From Capitella teleta (taxonomy: Eukaryota > Annelida > Polychaeta > Capitellidae): DNA of 64,000 nt. The stretch spans positions 80,554 through 144,553 of the forward strand of contig KB293746.1 of the NCBI GenBank assembly GCA_000328365.1. The letters are read 5' to 3'. The position numbers were made by a program, and so were the translations under genes. Under the pieces are notes generated by a model that was not told where the DNA came from, ran no database searches, and saw only the letters and a program-made list of their open reading frames with translations. This document shows positions 1-11,976 of the stretch, piece by piece. Position 1 is the stretch's first letter; every line of letters starts with the position of its first letter.

Positions 1-3
1 TGG

Positions 4-33
<30 letters not shown>
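1..33. repeat. poly(A) tract at window edge
   Basis: An almost pure run of A follows the first bases TGG. It may be the tail of a retroposon lying outside the window, or a plain mononucleotide repeat. Nothing else decides. Confidence 0.8.
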
Positions 34-34
<1 letters not shown>

Positions 35-483
35 AAGAAAACACACGCTGATAAAATTCTTAAACATGTACTTTAACTTTAACGACTTACAATGTATGTT
101 TCTTCGAATGCCAGGTTTTTTTCCAAGTGAAGCAGAAAATACGCGAGAATCTAAGTCGGTGTGCTTGACCATTTTACAGCACAAGCCACTATTCAACATG
201 CGAATGGTTTCATCACATATGAACGCACAACCCTCATTTCCATGGAAAATATAGTTTTGGGAAATTCTATTCACATTAATATTATGATAGAATGATGTTA
301 TCGAAGCATGCAGGTACCTAACTGATTATGACCACGATAAAAAGCTCATTTTTGACCACATAGGCTAAAAAGAAAAGTAAGATAAAAGTAAAAAATACGG
401 CTGGACAGCCTAAACTTATTTCGCGTTGAATATTCCAACAGTTCTTTTGATCACGTTGGTATTATTTTCACGTGTTAAATAAA
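34..483. other. AT-rich non-coding stretch
   Basis: No coding signal, RNA gene or repeat shared with the rest of the window was seen. The only open frames are about 60 codons or less and look random. Confidence 0.5.
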
Positions 484-1707
484 TTTCAGCCAAATCCTTG
501 ATTCATCTAAAACACATAGGGCAGCGCGCATTTGATAGTGGGCGTTGACCTTTGGAGTCGAGGGAGCGAGTAATCATGACATCACACAGCTCAATGAAGC
601 AGAGCGGCTGGGGAATTAGCCATGTTGACAGTGATTTGGCTTTCATGGCTCACAATGAAATCACGCGTGTTGATTTACGCCAGAGAACACTGACCACTTG
701 GCCTTTTTGCCAACATCACACATCACAAGATCTCTGGATTGATCTTAAGCTGGCAGAGAGCCCGTCAATGAGCATGACTAAGATGCAAAGTGTAAAGAAT
801 TAAAAAAAAAAGATCAATTCAGAAAGCACCTTACTTTCCAATTACCTAACTAATGAGGCCTCGATTTGTAATGAATCGTGAAAAAGCCACCAGCACTGAG
901 CTGTTTTTGCATGTCGCGGTGTTGTTATCAGATCTGAAGTCTTCCTTTGGGTTCCAAGTGTTTCTTTCAGCCCACTAATCACACTCGAGGCAGACAGAGC
1001 GACTTCCCCTTGGCACGCATGCGCACGTTTTTCAGTTCACTCTTTGGTTTCATTCTATGAATCTGCAAAAGTGGGAGGCTTCTTAAAAGTAGAGATGAGA
1101 AATCACCTCACCAATCCAACAAAACTGTCATTTGAAGCTAGTTTCCGTGCAGATTATTTCATTCAAGGCGATTCCGAGCCAGTATGTGCTTACTTAGTAC
1201 ACCTTCAATGCAATCTTCAGTTTTAGGTCTTGCGCTTTTGTATTTCATCTAATGCCTGATTTCCCACCGGCTTAGTCACACGTCGTGCATGCCTACGACG
1301 TTGATATTTTGTTGTAAGCCGCTTTGGGCGAATGGAAGTGATAATTGAATGAAACAAGAGGCACAAAAATGAGACAATGCGTTCCACCGAAATCAGAGAC
1401 ACAGAACGCAATTTGAAATTAGTTCTCTTTCAGGCGATGAACGCAAATATTATCTGATGTAACAATGGCGGCAGCACACTTCTGGGAATTGAAGGTATTG
1501 CTCATAAAAAACAAAACGAATTAAGTAAATGAAAATTGCATCAATAGAACAGACATTTATGGACGACCTGTGTGTTGGATGCACAAGGCAGATGAGAGCA
1601 TATCATTGTAAGTAGTCTTCGAATGCGGCTGCTGCTACTCCACATAATGTCGGTGCTTTGAACCAAGATATTATTTTATCGTGGATATTTCATATCTTTC
1701 TTCTCCT
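484..1707 (+). repeat. Dispersed repeat family R1, fullest copy
   Basis: This stretch of about 1.2 kb matches 29479-30640 in inverted orientation over nearly its whole length and 40715-41790 over most of it. Shorter pieces recur at 5525-5745, 21720-21965, 42550-42960 and 48010-48160. No long protein is encoded and no terminal inverted repeat was found, so it looks like a non-autonomous element or a fragment of a larger one. The left edge is set where copies share a block starting AATTTCAGCC; the right edge by the end of similarity to the 29479 copy. It contains a short CACGCATGCGCACG block like an NRF1 site. Class unknown. Confidence 0.75.
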
Positions 1708-2489
1708 CGCGCTATCTTCGTTGTTTATCGATCCTGCATGTGATCCAAAATCAATCAGAGGTTAATTCATTGCTATATTTGCACTTCTTTGAATGGATAT
1801 ATCTCCATCATCTCCAGAGCGATTTTAATTGGTGCCGTTTGCATTTTTCAATAGCTCACCCAAATTTGGCGGTAATATTCCCAAACATGGCAATGTATGA
1901 TCGAAAAGTATCAACGCACCCCAAAATGACAAGATTTCTGGCTATAAAATTCAGCTCAGAATGTCGGACATTTCACTTTATACCTCCGGTGTGCACTTAA
2001 GGTAATGCTTTGATTAGAATGTATGCGTAGGGAACAATGCGGATTGTACTACATGTTGTGCTCCGTATTATGGTATGTAGAGCATTCTGAACATGTTATA
2101 AACGACATAACAATAATAATTAGTATTACCAAAAAATCTCAAAGTGGTTTTAAAATGTTCACATTTGTCAAAAATCCTTCGAAATGCACTTGACTATAAT
2201 CTATAAATCCATGATCAGTGTATTAAATTCATACAGAACATTATATGTGAATTGTTTTCCAGTATATTTCCCAGTATCAAAGCATATAGAGCATTGACCT
2301 TTAAGTAGAGAAGAAATGATGGCTTCCACTGTAATGGTAAGGCATGCCCCTGGGCAACAACTGCACTGCTCTCATTTCAAACGGATCCAACAACTGATCA
2401 CCCGGGTAATCAGCAAGAGATTGCCAACAGGGCAGCAGGGAATCAGATTGGGTTTACTTTCAACCCTCGTGGTTGATACGGACAGTAGA
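1708..2489. other. Non-coding, no recognised feature
   Basis: AT-rich sequence without convincing exons. It separates the R1 copy from an old SINE remnant and the R2 copy. Confidence 0.45.
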
Positions 2490-2605
2490 ACTAGGGACAC
2501 GGCACCAGGGTTTTCCCTTACTGTCATCGATAGTAATCGATAGTGATTGAACCCATGGTTTCTTTATCCTCCTACCATTAGACGACGGCATATATTCCCC
2601 GACGT
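2490..2605 (-). repeat. Old, diverged SINE fragment (3' body)
   Basis: The minus strand carries blocks matching the body of the tRNA-derived SINE seen intact at 9204: the AGGATAAAGAAACC-like block, an ATCGATA-containing block and the CCC-rich block before the 3' end. Many substitutions separate it from the fresh copies, so it is an old insertion. The tRNA head is missing. Confidence 0.55.
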
Positions 2606-2679
2606 CCACAGTGATGCGTGTGTCATGGTTTGGAATTATTATTGGAGGTGAACTTTTTAATTGTCGGTGCAAGTGAGTA

Positions 2680-3460
2680 ATGCTTAACAGTGAGTGCCAA
2701 AAGAAGCCAATTTATAAATGACCGTAAATTGAGAGCAGAGAATGAGGAATCGGAGGTGACAAGAAGGGGCCCACAATCTTCCTCTACACCGACCTCCGCC
2801 TCGCAGTCATTTCTCACTCGCTTCTCCTCATCCCACAAACATATATCAAACAGGAAGTCTCACCGAGGCAAGAATTGATATTCCCAAAAGAGATTGGCGC
2901 ATTGGCTGCAATTCTGGATTGGGCGTCTTCTGAATGTCTCACGTTTTATATGCTGCTAAAAAAACACCTCAAATAACACAGTTATAATGTAAGCTAAATA
3001 TGAAATCAAAAGAGTGTGTATTAATTTGATGTCACATCCATTCAAGTGCTGTTCTGTTCAAGTAGAGCCAAACAAATCGACAATCGCAGGCAAATTCCTC
3101 ATTAATTCGGATGCTGCTGCTAAGCTCAGTGTTAGCCTCAGCGAAGCATGTGCTTAACTCCAATTGGGAGTTACGGAGAACTTGGGCTTCAGGAAGAGAG
3201 CTGTGTTTTGCTTGGAGGGGAGAGGAGTTGTGCAGCGAGATGATTGAATGGCGACTGAATGTCTCATGAGTTTGTTTCTATGTGGAGTCAGAAGTAACAA
3301 GAATGTATGATGATCTTCATTAACGACCTCTCACTTCATCAAGCTCTACGTCTTAAAAACCCTTCTGTTATTGTGACTGCAGATAAAAGCAGTTCCGGGA
3401 AACCAAAAAGGGCACAGAAAGCCAAACGTTGGCACCATTAATTACAAGAGAGTGCGGTTG
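2680..3460 (+). repeat. Dispersed repeat family R2
   Basis: About 780 bp that recurs in inverted orientation at 26345-27190, with partial copies at 39865-40080 and 50546-51190. Shared blocks include one around GGCGCATTGGCTGCAATTC and one around GTTACTTCTGACTCCACATA read on the other strand. The 26345 copy carries an extra segment of about 110 bp. No long open frame is conserved among copies, so it is not an evident gene. It follows R1 in the same relative orientation here and at two other places, so the two may be parts of one larger element. Confidence 0.7.
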
Positions 3461-4134
3461 ATGAATACACAGCAAAAAGTGAAACGAAGTAGGGCAATAA
3501 GATCTACAGAAATTCAGCAAAAACTATGATAACCCATGAAAACCTGCAAGCACAGCTCGATTTCCACTCTGACCTATTTATTGGACACATTTTTTGTTCT
3601 GTCGTGAAATTTGGTTGCTGCGCAGAAAGAGCTCAACGACGTTTATGGCAGGACAGCTATCCACTATGGACAAATGGAACGGGCGAGGGGGGCATCTTTA
3701 CTATCCATTGAAGATACAGCGTTTATGGGGCAAAATGCTGTAATTCCAAATGTTGCACTGCACACCAAGATATATTATTTGATCATAAACGTTCAAAACA
3801 TAAGGAATAGCACTTCTCCACTAATGTGGTCTTGAAATTATTCATCTTGCTCATTCACTGGATTTCCCGTTTTCAACATCTTCTTGCACCAAGCACTGTT
3901 ATCCAACCCGGATCCATTGAACGCACACTTAACTAGAATCCGACTCATTGTTTGGCTCCATACGAAGTCCCACGAAAAGAGGGCGAGAGAAAAACAAGGG
4001 GAATGAGACATCGTTGGTTTATATGCAATGATCGACCTTTGGATGACTTTACACTGTTTGAACATCTAACCTGTTATATAAATGTACGTAACTATACTAG
4101 CTGATAATCGCCTTTTATTGAGATGCATATTATA
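3461..4134. other. Non-coding, no recognised feature
   Basis: Only short random-looking frames on both strands. No repeat shared with the rest of the window was recognised. Confidence 0.45.
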
Positions 4135-4360
4135 CACATCAAAGGCCCGAGAGAAGTGCGCAAATGGAGCGAGGGGCTGATTGCAGAGGAATCCTGGTGA
4201 AATGAATGAAATGGCTCCAAGTTGATTCGATGAAATTGAAGGATTTGCCAAATGAGAGAAAATGGCCCACAGGTAACAAAGGAAATTGAAGTCGTGATGC
4301 TTGGCGAAATTGGACGAAGAGAAAGGCCAAGGGATCTATTTGGGGCTAAAGTTAAAGGTC
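4135..4360 (+). repeat. Repeat family R3
   Basis: This segment matches 35550-35720 in inverted orientation; a core of more than 80 bp around GAAGGATTTGCCAAATGAG is almost identical. Here the frame that is open in the other copy is broken, so any coding origin is lost. It may come from a processed pseudogene or an unknown repeat. Confidence 0.6.
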
Positions 4361-4643
4361 ACGGTTTAGAGGCCTAAAGAGTTGTGCTCACACTGCTTGT
4401 GTTGAATAACATTGGTTATAATATCACGAAGGCCCGACAGCCAGTTAGTATTAAGTGATATCATGTCAACACCTTACTAGAAGAACTCCCAAAATTCAAG
4501 ATTTACTTAAACGAGATAAGCCGACAATGACCAAATTGAATTTCAATGCACACGGTCCTTATTTGATACTCATTACTTACCTGGGATACAAATGTATAAA
4601 TGATTGTATTGTCCGACCTAAGAGACTGCACCTTGGTATGTTA
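4361..4643. other. Non-coding, no recognised feature
   Basis: No coding or repeat signal seen. Confidence 0.4.
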
Positions 4644-4708
4644 GTCACCCCGGGGAATCGAACTTTGTTTGTATGGAAAGTCCAACGCTCTACCACTGAG
4701 CCAAAGAG
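4644..4708 (-). repeat. tRNA-like relic (Pol III box A and box B)
   Basis: The minus strand reads GGCTCAGTGGTAGAGCG followed by an anticodon-like stem and loop, then AGTTCGATTCCCCGG. These are good internal promoter boxes. The acceptor stem does not pair convincingly and the anticodon stem has a mismatch. It is therefore more likely a tRNA pseudogene or the head of a degraded SINE than a working tRNA. If read as a tRNA the loop would give anticodon TTC. Confidence 0.45.
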
Positions 4709-5524
4709 TTAAGTAGATTGATTTGGTAAGGTTCGGGGTTCGTCGGGTGATTCCGGAAAACCACTTCTGTAAACGAAGTAAAGGCAGCATATTGCGAATG
4801 TAGCTAATGAAAACGTAGTCACTTCGTTAAAACATTTGCAATTATCAGCAGAAAGTGCTATTGCTGAAAGGCGTATGCAAGAAGACTCGTTATTTATCAA
4901 CAAAGTGAATATCGACGGCAGCGAACAGATGAGTATTTCGTGCGTTTTGTTGCGGGCAGCACGCGCTGTGGAGTTTCAAAGTGTTCTTCAGTCGCGTGAA
5001 ACACTCTCTCTTCATCTGTTTGATTGCAGCCTTCGTGGGACATGAAGGCGACTTCTCTAATTTGATCTGCCTCACGATTCAATGCATTGTGGCCGTGCTG
5101 ACATCAAAGCCAATCAGCACTTACCTGCAGGCTGAATATTCAGGTAGGTGACTTTATTGGGGTCTATTGAGGAGCATTTTATTAAGAATTCCTTAAATTT
5201 TTCTCATTGAGCCAATTCCCTGAAATTAATCGATTAATTGATAAAAACTTCAAAGTTGAAGGATATTTTTCGGTTGCCGTGGAGGATAATAGTAACAAAT
5301 ATGAGAAAAAAAATCAATATCATCTCTGATTTTTTTCATTATCTGAAAGAATAAGTGTTGTTTTGTTCAAGGAAGCAGAATACGTCATAGATTTTGACAC
5401 AGCCAATCACATCATATTTTGCACCCGAATCAAATTTAATAGATCATTCATATAATGTGTCGTAGGTTAATCTGGCTATAGAACGCACGACAACAAACAA
5501 GGCTTTCAACAAGAAGCATGCCTA
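4709..5524. other. Non-coding, no recognised feature
   Basis: Several overlapping short open frames lie on both strands around 4830-5080, as expected by chance. No domain, splice pattern or repeat was recognised. Confidence 0.4.
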
Positions 5525-5745
5525 ATCTCTAGCGTGTTCAGTGCTTCATCGCGGCCTCTTTCCATGTTGGCCAGGAGCCTCGTTGCGCATGCGTGCGGTG
5601 CGGAGGCGTCTGAAGTTTTTGCGAGTATTTCCGGGTGAGTAAAAGCGATAATTGAACGAGGCAAGATGTAAAAAAACACCAGCTAAAAAACGCGAGGTAG
5701 ATTGGAATCAGAGACGCAGAACCTAACACGATATGAATATCGCCT
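5525..5745 (+). repeat. Diverged partial R1 copy
   Basis: The blocks GCGATAATTGAACGAGGCAAG and GAATCAGAGACGCAGAACC correspond to the middle of the R1 copy at 1335-1415 and to the copy near 40780-40880. The similarity is patchy, so it is an old fragment. Confidence 0.5.
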
Positions 5746-6232
5746 GCGAAGCATCATGTTTGCCTGCAAAACACCGTAACGACACAGCTAATGCAGCCGC
5801 AGGGTCACGTGGCTCATGTCGACAGCCACTTTCGGATGAGAATTAGGAGAGCGGTGTGGCTACCTTTGAATCACGAGGCGAGTTCTCGGTTCTGGACTGA
5901 AGAAAGAAAGCTCATTTTGAAGGGATTTACTGCTGCATTTCGTTTCTCGATCCCTAGAAGGACGCAAGATTAAACGGAGGTCATTGGAAGGTCTTTGGAA
6001 GGTCACATGAAGGTCAGGGAAGCGTCAAGGTTTATGCTCGAGGGTTTGAGGCGTTTCGTGAACCTTTTTGTAAGGCCTATCGCTCTTGATGCAATTTCGA
6101 GCGAAGCCCTTGTCATACGATTAAGGCCACTGAATGTGAATGCACTCCTATGGTTTTATTTTATGCTGGATTTCTTCTCTTCATATCTACAAAATCCGCC
6201 GATTGCATAAAATCTGTCCTCCTCCCAGATGA
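5746..6232. other. Non-coding, no recognised feature
   Basis: Two short overlapping frames on the plus strand contain no recognisable domain. Nothing else was seen. Confidence 0.4.
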
Positions 6233-6440
6233 GACTGCAATCTGAGACCAGAGAACAACATGAACTAGTCGATGTCATAACCCACACACAAGGAATCAAG
6301 AGGAAGGAAATCAAAGCTCTTCAAGTTCCGAATATATTTGGTTGTCAAGAACATGAGGGAGCAGTTGCCCCTCCAGGGATTTCCTTGATTGGAGGAGGTT
6401 GAAATGGACAATCAACAAATGCCCCGAAACATGTGTCATC
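6233..6440 (+). repeat. Repeat family R4
   Basis: About 200 bp matching 16405-16605 in inverted orientation. Shared blocks include CCAGAGAACAACAT, the region around AATATATTTGGTTGTCAAGA and the one around GGGAGCAGTTGCCCCTC. No open frame is conserved. Class unknown. Confidence 0.6.
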
Positions 6441-6682
6441 AGTGATGAACAAGAATCAGCATAAGTCACTGATTACATGACCTCTAGAGTGACTCACTTA
6501 TAGCTCCATGTATTCCTCTCTGTATATGCTGGTGTCTTCAAAGATTGAACGAAAGTTTTACATGAAATGTACACGAATGTACGAATGCTATTTTAGCGTA
6601 TATGCGACGTTTGTTTGATGACTGATGCGATCAATTCCCTTCCTAACAAACGATTCATTGATTTTATGTTCGTTTTGGTCGG

Positions 6683-6741
6683 ATAATTATGTGCAATTAA
6701 TCGCTCAGATAATATCTGAGCGATTAATTGCACATAATTAT
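6683..6741. repeat. Perfect 59-bp palindrome
   Basis: Two arms of 29 bp are exact reverse complements around a single A at 6712. The arms begin ATAATTATGTGCAATTAATC. The symmetry stops abruptly at both ends. Such a sequence can form a cruciform or a perfect hairpin in RNA. Confidence 0.95.
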
Positions 6742-7950
6742 GATTTGCAAATGCATCGAAAATTGATCGAATTATAACCGCAATACTCAAAAACACCACT
6801 TGGGCTGCTGTCTAATTTCACCCAAGGAACCTCATCAAAAGATAAGATAAGATGCTTCTTTTTATCAGGAATCCTCATGTCCAGAATAATGCACTTGGTG
6901 AGGAAGTCGTTTGACTCATTCTACACATTTGTGGAGCGATACTTCTCTCTGCTGTTTCCATATCTCTGCTTCGTTACATTTACCCAGTGAAAATCGATTA
7001 TTTTGCGAATAAAGATCAAACAAATGTTGTTCAACAAAACAGTGAGAGCATGATTGCTGAATTGATTTCTTTGAAAAATATGAATGAATGAAATGAAGTC
7101 CGATTTAGGAGTTTGTACCCAATAATTGCATGCAACTTGATTCATATAATGCAGAAAAAAAACCCAAAACAAAACTGTATTATACCACGATAAAGTTATA
7201 TCGCATCTCACGCGGTTACTCTAATCAACACAATTTGCAAATTATGCTGTGTTCAGTTCCAATTTCATATCATAGCAAACTTAGTCCCAGTACTGAACGA
7301 AATGATATTTCTATCACATACGAGATTGAACGAAAGCGTAGAGTAGAGTGATTCTACCAAGCGCAGATTTAAACTCTATTAAAATGTAAATGTCTCATAA
7401 GGAGTTTTACGCAATAAACAAAAAAAGAACAATATTCTTAAAACTAATACCAGCTTTCTCAGTACGATGACGCGAAATCAGCCAAAGTTCAATATATGTA
7501 ATATAAAATATATAATGCATTATTCGTTGAAATAACGTTGCCTTGACGCTGTTAACGTGCATAAAATCTCTCAGAAGTCTTATTCGTCGCCCGATTATTG
7601 GATTTATAAACGACTTGGCTTCAGGTTTTTTTTTGAGCGGCTAGAGCTTGGCTTCATTTCATACTAATAATAATAACAACACATTTATTCAAACACGTGA
7701 AATTTGTCGAACAATGGCAGTTGGTGGTGACCAAAACAAACTGTTTTTGTGTCACCGGCAATCAAATGAGAACGAAAAATGAAGGGATTTTGTTTGTTTG
7801 TCCCAACCTGCTCGATCTCTCGCTTAGCGCTTGGATCATCGATCGACAAAGGGACTCAGTTTACGACAAAAGAGATAAAAGTAGGCTGATCTGAGTCTCT
7901 GATCGAGGAATAATAGCCAACGAAGTTGATTTTACCATCGAGTAAAAACG
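6742..7950. other. AT-rich downstream flank of the first cGAS-like gene
   Basis: No exon, RNA gene or shared repeat was recognised. Because the neighbouring gene is on the minus strand, this is its 3' side. Confidence 0.45.
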
Positions 7951-7956
7951 TTTATT
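7951..7956 (-). terminator. Polyadenylation signal AATAAA
   Basis: AATAAA on the minus strand, only three bases after the stop codon of the cGAS-like gene at 7960. If used, the 3' UTR would be extremely short. Confidence 0.5.
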
Positions 7957-7959
7957 GTT

Positions 7960-8973
7960 CTATGATTCAACATTCAACTGAGATTCCAAGAACTCGACAT
8001 TGTTCACCATTTTGCGACAATAATTTGCAAGATTTGACAAAGCTGTCTGTTTTTGCCCGTGTAGCAGGTTATCCAGATTTTTCTCATCAAAGTAGGGGTA
8101 CAACTTTCCCGTCCTCAGAGTGCCGTCAATGTAAGCCAGATACGACACCAGTTTCGACCACATTGGGAGCTTCTTGAAGTGTAGACCCGGCAATGAGTTC
8201 GAATCGTCATAAAACCAACGAAGAAAAGCCGTTTTGTAGACGTATGTTGACAGCATTCCCATTTGTTTGTCGTTGTAATGGCAAATTGTCTTCACAATCT
8301 TCAGTATTTTTCTGTCTTCCCTTGGAATGCACTTCAGACGGTGGCTCTCTAGATGGGTGAACGATCGCCTCCACAGACAGCCTTCAGGTACGTCGGGTTT
8401 GTTCCTAGCATTCTCATGCGGTTTCCCGATCAGCCAATGCTTACCTAACTTAACCAATGGAACAAGATCAACATCAAACAGCTTATTTTCATAGTCGTCT
8501 TTAACGTGCAGTGTTGTCGCTGGACCATGAGTGGACAGGGCCAGCTTCAGGTTGCTTCTCCGGGTGTATGCGTTCACGTACTTCTGGACGGATGCGTGGA
8601 AATTCGAGCGAACATGGGCTGCAGACAGTTTGCCATTTCTGATGAGGATTTCTGGGACATCCGGGTCTTTTCCTCTGGCCTTGATGCACATGTACCTGGA
8701 ATCCTCCTCGTGCTCTTGCATAGTCCAATATGACCCTGGGACGTTTAGCTTTACCAAGAGGTCATATTCATCCTGTTTTATGACCTTTAGCTCTTCTGGG
8801 TTGCTTCCACGGTCAATAAGTTTGTCAATGGCGAATGGCAACGCCAGATTCTTCTTGATATCCTCTTTCAGACTGATGTATATGTCATCCATTTTTTTCT
8901 TCTCGTGTTTGTCGATGGAAACTCGTTTGTCGTAATACCATTTGAGTTTATTATTCGCAGCATGGTGTCCCAT
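7960..8973 (-). CDS. cGAS-like receptor (Mab-21 family nucleotidyltransferase), copy 1
   Basis: Encodes 337 residues. The order of motifs is that of the cGAS/Mab-21 family: a helical N-terminus, the GS motif at G56-S57, then E69-Y-D71, and a third acidic residue D169 in FDVDL, followed by a WRRSF segment (201-205) and a helical C-terminal half with YVYKTAFL near 244-251. The three acidic residues that hold the two metal ions in active family members are all present, so an active enzyme that makes a cyclic dinucleotide or related product on sensing nucleic acid is likely. No zinc-binding thumb as in vertebrate cGAS is seen. The coding region is one exon. The ATG is preceded directly by CAG after a pyrimidine-rich run, which suggests a 5' UTR intron ending at the start codon. 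A paralogue lies 3 kb away in the same orientation. The ligand and product cannot be read from the sequence. Confidence 0.88.
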   Translation of the reverse strand: MGHHAANNKLKWYYDKRVSIDKHEKKKMDDIYISLKEDIKKNLALPFAIDKLIDRGSNPEELKVIKQDEYDLLVKLNVPGSYWTMQEHEEDSRYMCIKARGKDPDVPEILIRNGKLSAAHVRSNFHASVQKYVNAYTRRSNLKLALSTHGPATTLHVKDDYENKLFDVDLVPLVKLGKHWLIGKPHENARNKPDVPEGCLWRRSFTHLESHRLKCIPREDRKILKIVKTICHYNDKQMGMLSTYVYKTAFLRWFYDDSNSLPGLHFKKLPMWSKLVSYLAYIDGTLRTGKLYPYFDEKNLDNLLHGQKQTALSNLANYCRKMVNNVEFLESQLNVES

Positions 8974-8990
8974 CTGAAGGAAAACAATGA
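8974..8990 (-). promoter_or_regulatory. Putative splice acceptor next to the start codon
   Basis: On the minus strand the bases just before ATG read TTGTTTTCCTTCAG, a good pyrimidine tract plus AG. The 5' exon it would join was not identified. The paralogue at 13029 has the same AG-ATG arrangement. Confidence 0.45.
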
Positions 8991-9186
8991 CGTCGCGATT
9001 AGTGATGGTCGAGTGGATATCGAATTTGTCGGACTATCCGAAGCCAAAGCTTTGAGCAGTATAGATATTCACCGAAGCCGAATACGGAGCCGAATATATA
9101 CCCACTCCATTGCAATAACTTATCCCCTCGATCGTTATAATTATAGGCTATAGTGAACTCACGTTAATGTTTGAGGGTTCCCGTGT

Positions 9187-9565
9187 ACTCAAGTGGAATG
9201 AAAGGGCACCGGATAGCTCAGTGGGTTAAACCGCTGACTACAATCCAATGCTGACCGTGGGGGTCGAGGTCCCGGGTTCGAGACCCGATCATGCCACGGG
9301 CGTTATGATTGTGAATTATGATTGTTATAATTGAAATTCTTCGGTGACTCTGCAGTGCTGCCCAACTGCGTAACAAGGCCGGGCGTTGTGTGCTACTGTC
9401 TATGGTGGTATGCAGGATAAAGAACCCTTGGGATTTATCGATAAGAGTAGGGGGAAACCCCGGTCCCGGGCCTTCTGTTCTGGCGCCCGTATCATCCGAT
9501 CGGATTGGGTGGAGCCGTAAAACCCCATCACTCACTCACTCACTCACTCACTCAAGTGGAATGAA
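9187..9565 (+). mobile_element. Full-length tRNA-derived SINE with 16-bp target-site duplication
   Basis: The element runs 9204-9549. Its tRNA-like head has box A (TAGCTCAGTGGG) and box B (GGTTCGAGACCC). The body follows, and the element ends in a short run of CACT repeats. The target site ACTCAAGTGGAATGAA is repeated exactly at 9187-9202 and 9550-9565, showing a fairly recent insertion. A simple-repeat tail instead of poly(A) suggests mobilisation by a LINE that recognises such an end, as CR1/L2-like elements do. It lies about 230 bp upstream of the first cGAS-like start codon. Confidence 0.92.
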
Positions 9566-11976
9566 GTACTACTTCAATACTGATTTGGAATGAGAACTGA
9601 AGCATATAATTTAAGCCGAATTCTCAATTTTAGCCACCGAGCTACTGCGCATGAGCAGTAGCGTCCAGCATATACAATGCTATATAGTCTGGTTAAAGCT
9701 GCCTTGCTTTTGCAAACAAGAATACCGATTATCGTGAGCTGTAGCTCGTCACCGTCCGTTGCCGCTGATCTCTTTGATGTGGTCAAAGGGTAGCTTGGTG
9801 GCCACAATCGAGAATTCGGGCATTATTGATAACCGAGTTCAGTGACTGTCAACATTGGTATGATTATGTGTGCTATTAATAACCTACAATAACCAGGTTG
9901 CCCGTGTTTAATGTGAGCCTTTAAACCAAATGTGCACGCCGAGTTGCTGTCGATAATTGCTCAGTAGGCAAAGCATACATGGAAAATAGGTCAATTCCGA
10001 ACAATGATTTCAGAGTCTCAGGCCCATCGCAATAGCTACCTTGTTGATTGTACAGGGAATTAAGATTACACTGTACGCAATAAAGGAAAGGTTTTAGAAT
10101 ATGATTGAAGATACGATACACGCCTAGTAGACACGAGCAACGGTGACCCAGATCGCGCATAGTTCAGAGTTGACTCAATATGATAACGCAATTGAAAAGT
10201 CATATTCACGTTATAACGTTATTGATTCACCCAGTGGAATTTAGACTCCTCAGTTGATACTCACCTCGTCTGCCTCTAATCAATACAACAGCGACGAAGC
10301 AAATAAAGCAGCCAGAAGCGAGAGGAAACTGAAATACTTGGAATTCCCCTGTTTATCGATGATGTCACTTCACGACATCACTTGGGTTATCTGCATTGGC
10401 ATAGAAAAACATACAGCCAGTGCAGCTGATTTATAAATAATGTTTCAGGGAGGCTCCATTGAAAGAGTATACCTTGGTTCATCTGTGCTGCAGTCAATGC
10501 GATTTTCAATCAGAGGGGGTTCCCAGTTGATCATGGTTATACCATAAACCATAACAATGGTTATTCGCTTAACGCACCGCATTAACTAACATCAATTGGC
10601 CATGTCTAGGATTTGTAAAGCAGGAGGATATAATATATAATAATTTATTAGATCATTTTGATGCTCTAACCAAGTAAATGGTGTGATGACATTATATTAT
10701 CATTGAAGCGACCTGATGTGAAATTTCAGCGCTTAGCATGAAATATAAGCATACTATTATATGCTTACTGTTTCTTAGACAAATTTCCATATCAATAGAC
10801 ATGACAAGCCTAATAGGTACATGCATTGATATCCACTCTTCAAGGTCACAAATCAGTAAGCCAATGGCTTGCAAGTTACCTCAATTGACCTACTTTTATA
10901 AGATTGTTTTCCTTAGTCTTTATCCATGAAAAATTGCTGTCTTGTTGATCTTTATTATTTTATCTTTAGGCTTGCTTGTTTATTTGTCATTTTTTTTTCT
11001 TTTTTATTTCTATCTCACTAAAACATGATTTGTTGAAATGAACATTATATCTATCTATATATATATATAGGCCATTCAGTTGTGCCCCCTGTACATAATG
11101 ATGTCTGTCTCATGCTGCCAAACATCCGAGAACATTGATGAAGAATTGACAACAGGGAGTGTGTCGATATGCTCCTACGATTATGTCAGATTGGAGTTAT
11201 GTTGCTTCGATACCCTTATTAGTTCAAACCGCTAATTTTGATCGATGCCTTTGATTTCTGATCTTATCTTATACGTTTTCGCTGCCTCGTTATAATCAAC
11301 TACATTCCAATGGACAATTTCAAGTTTTACGCCAACTTCGAGAATAAAAAGCGTAACCCTATTGAATCCTACCTATAATTATATACAGAGAAAGTTGATT
11401 TATAAATGAAGAATGCATGTTATATATTTTATTATTAAAAAATAAAACACAAGTGAAAGAGACAATGCTTATGAAATAATACTTTCAACATGTATATAAC
11501 ATTTGTCGTAAACGGTTAGACATGATAAAATACTTGTGACCGGCAAATAGAGGTAATAAACAAGTATGGTTATTTACATCATAATATAGAAAATTTGCAC
11601 TGTTTAAATTCATTAAGTTTATATTTAGGACGAGGCGAGTCATACAATTTCCGTATTTCAACAGACACAATATTGATCAATATACATATTGATCAATTGA
11701 CAGCTTATTGGCTTGGTTACTGAACCCACCATATTATTAATTAATTAATTCTAAATTGCTTGTGTTTGCTGTGGCATCAAATTGGTTCATTTGAAGCTGA
11801 ACATTGCACAACCCAATCAACATTTCAGCACGTGCCAGAATTTTGGGAAATGATCAACGTGTAAAAATTAACATCACAATACACTATCGCAGCTCATGTT
11901 TTGGATTCGGATCACATTTACTTTGTTCAAAGCAGAGGTCCGTCGAATTCGGTGTTTTCTTGGAATTGTCGTTGAT
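9566..11976. other. Intergenic, AT-rich
   Basis: No exon or RNA gene was recognised. It holds a TCTA/TA microsatellite at about 11050-11070 and, at 11428-11433, a minus-strand AATAAA that could serve the gene at 11977. Confidence 0.45.

Noticed and set aside
4644-4708. Functional tRNA gene
   Set aside because: Internal promoter boxes are good but the acceptor and anticodon stems do not pair properly, so it is listed only as a relic.
9218-9593. Open frames over the SINE giving peptides such as KNPWDLSIRVGG
   Set aside because: The same peptide recurs wherever the SINE body occurs, so it reflects repeat sequence, not a gene. Only the copy in frame with the BTB gene at 33307 is worth a test.
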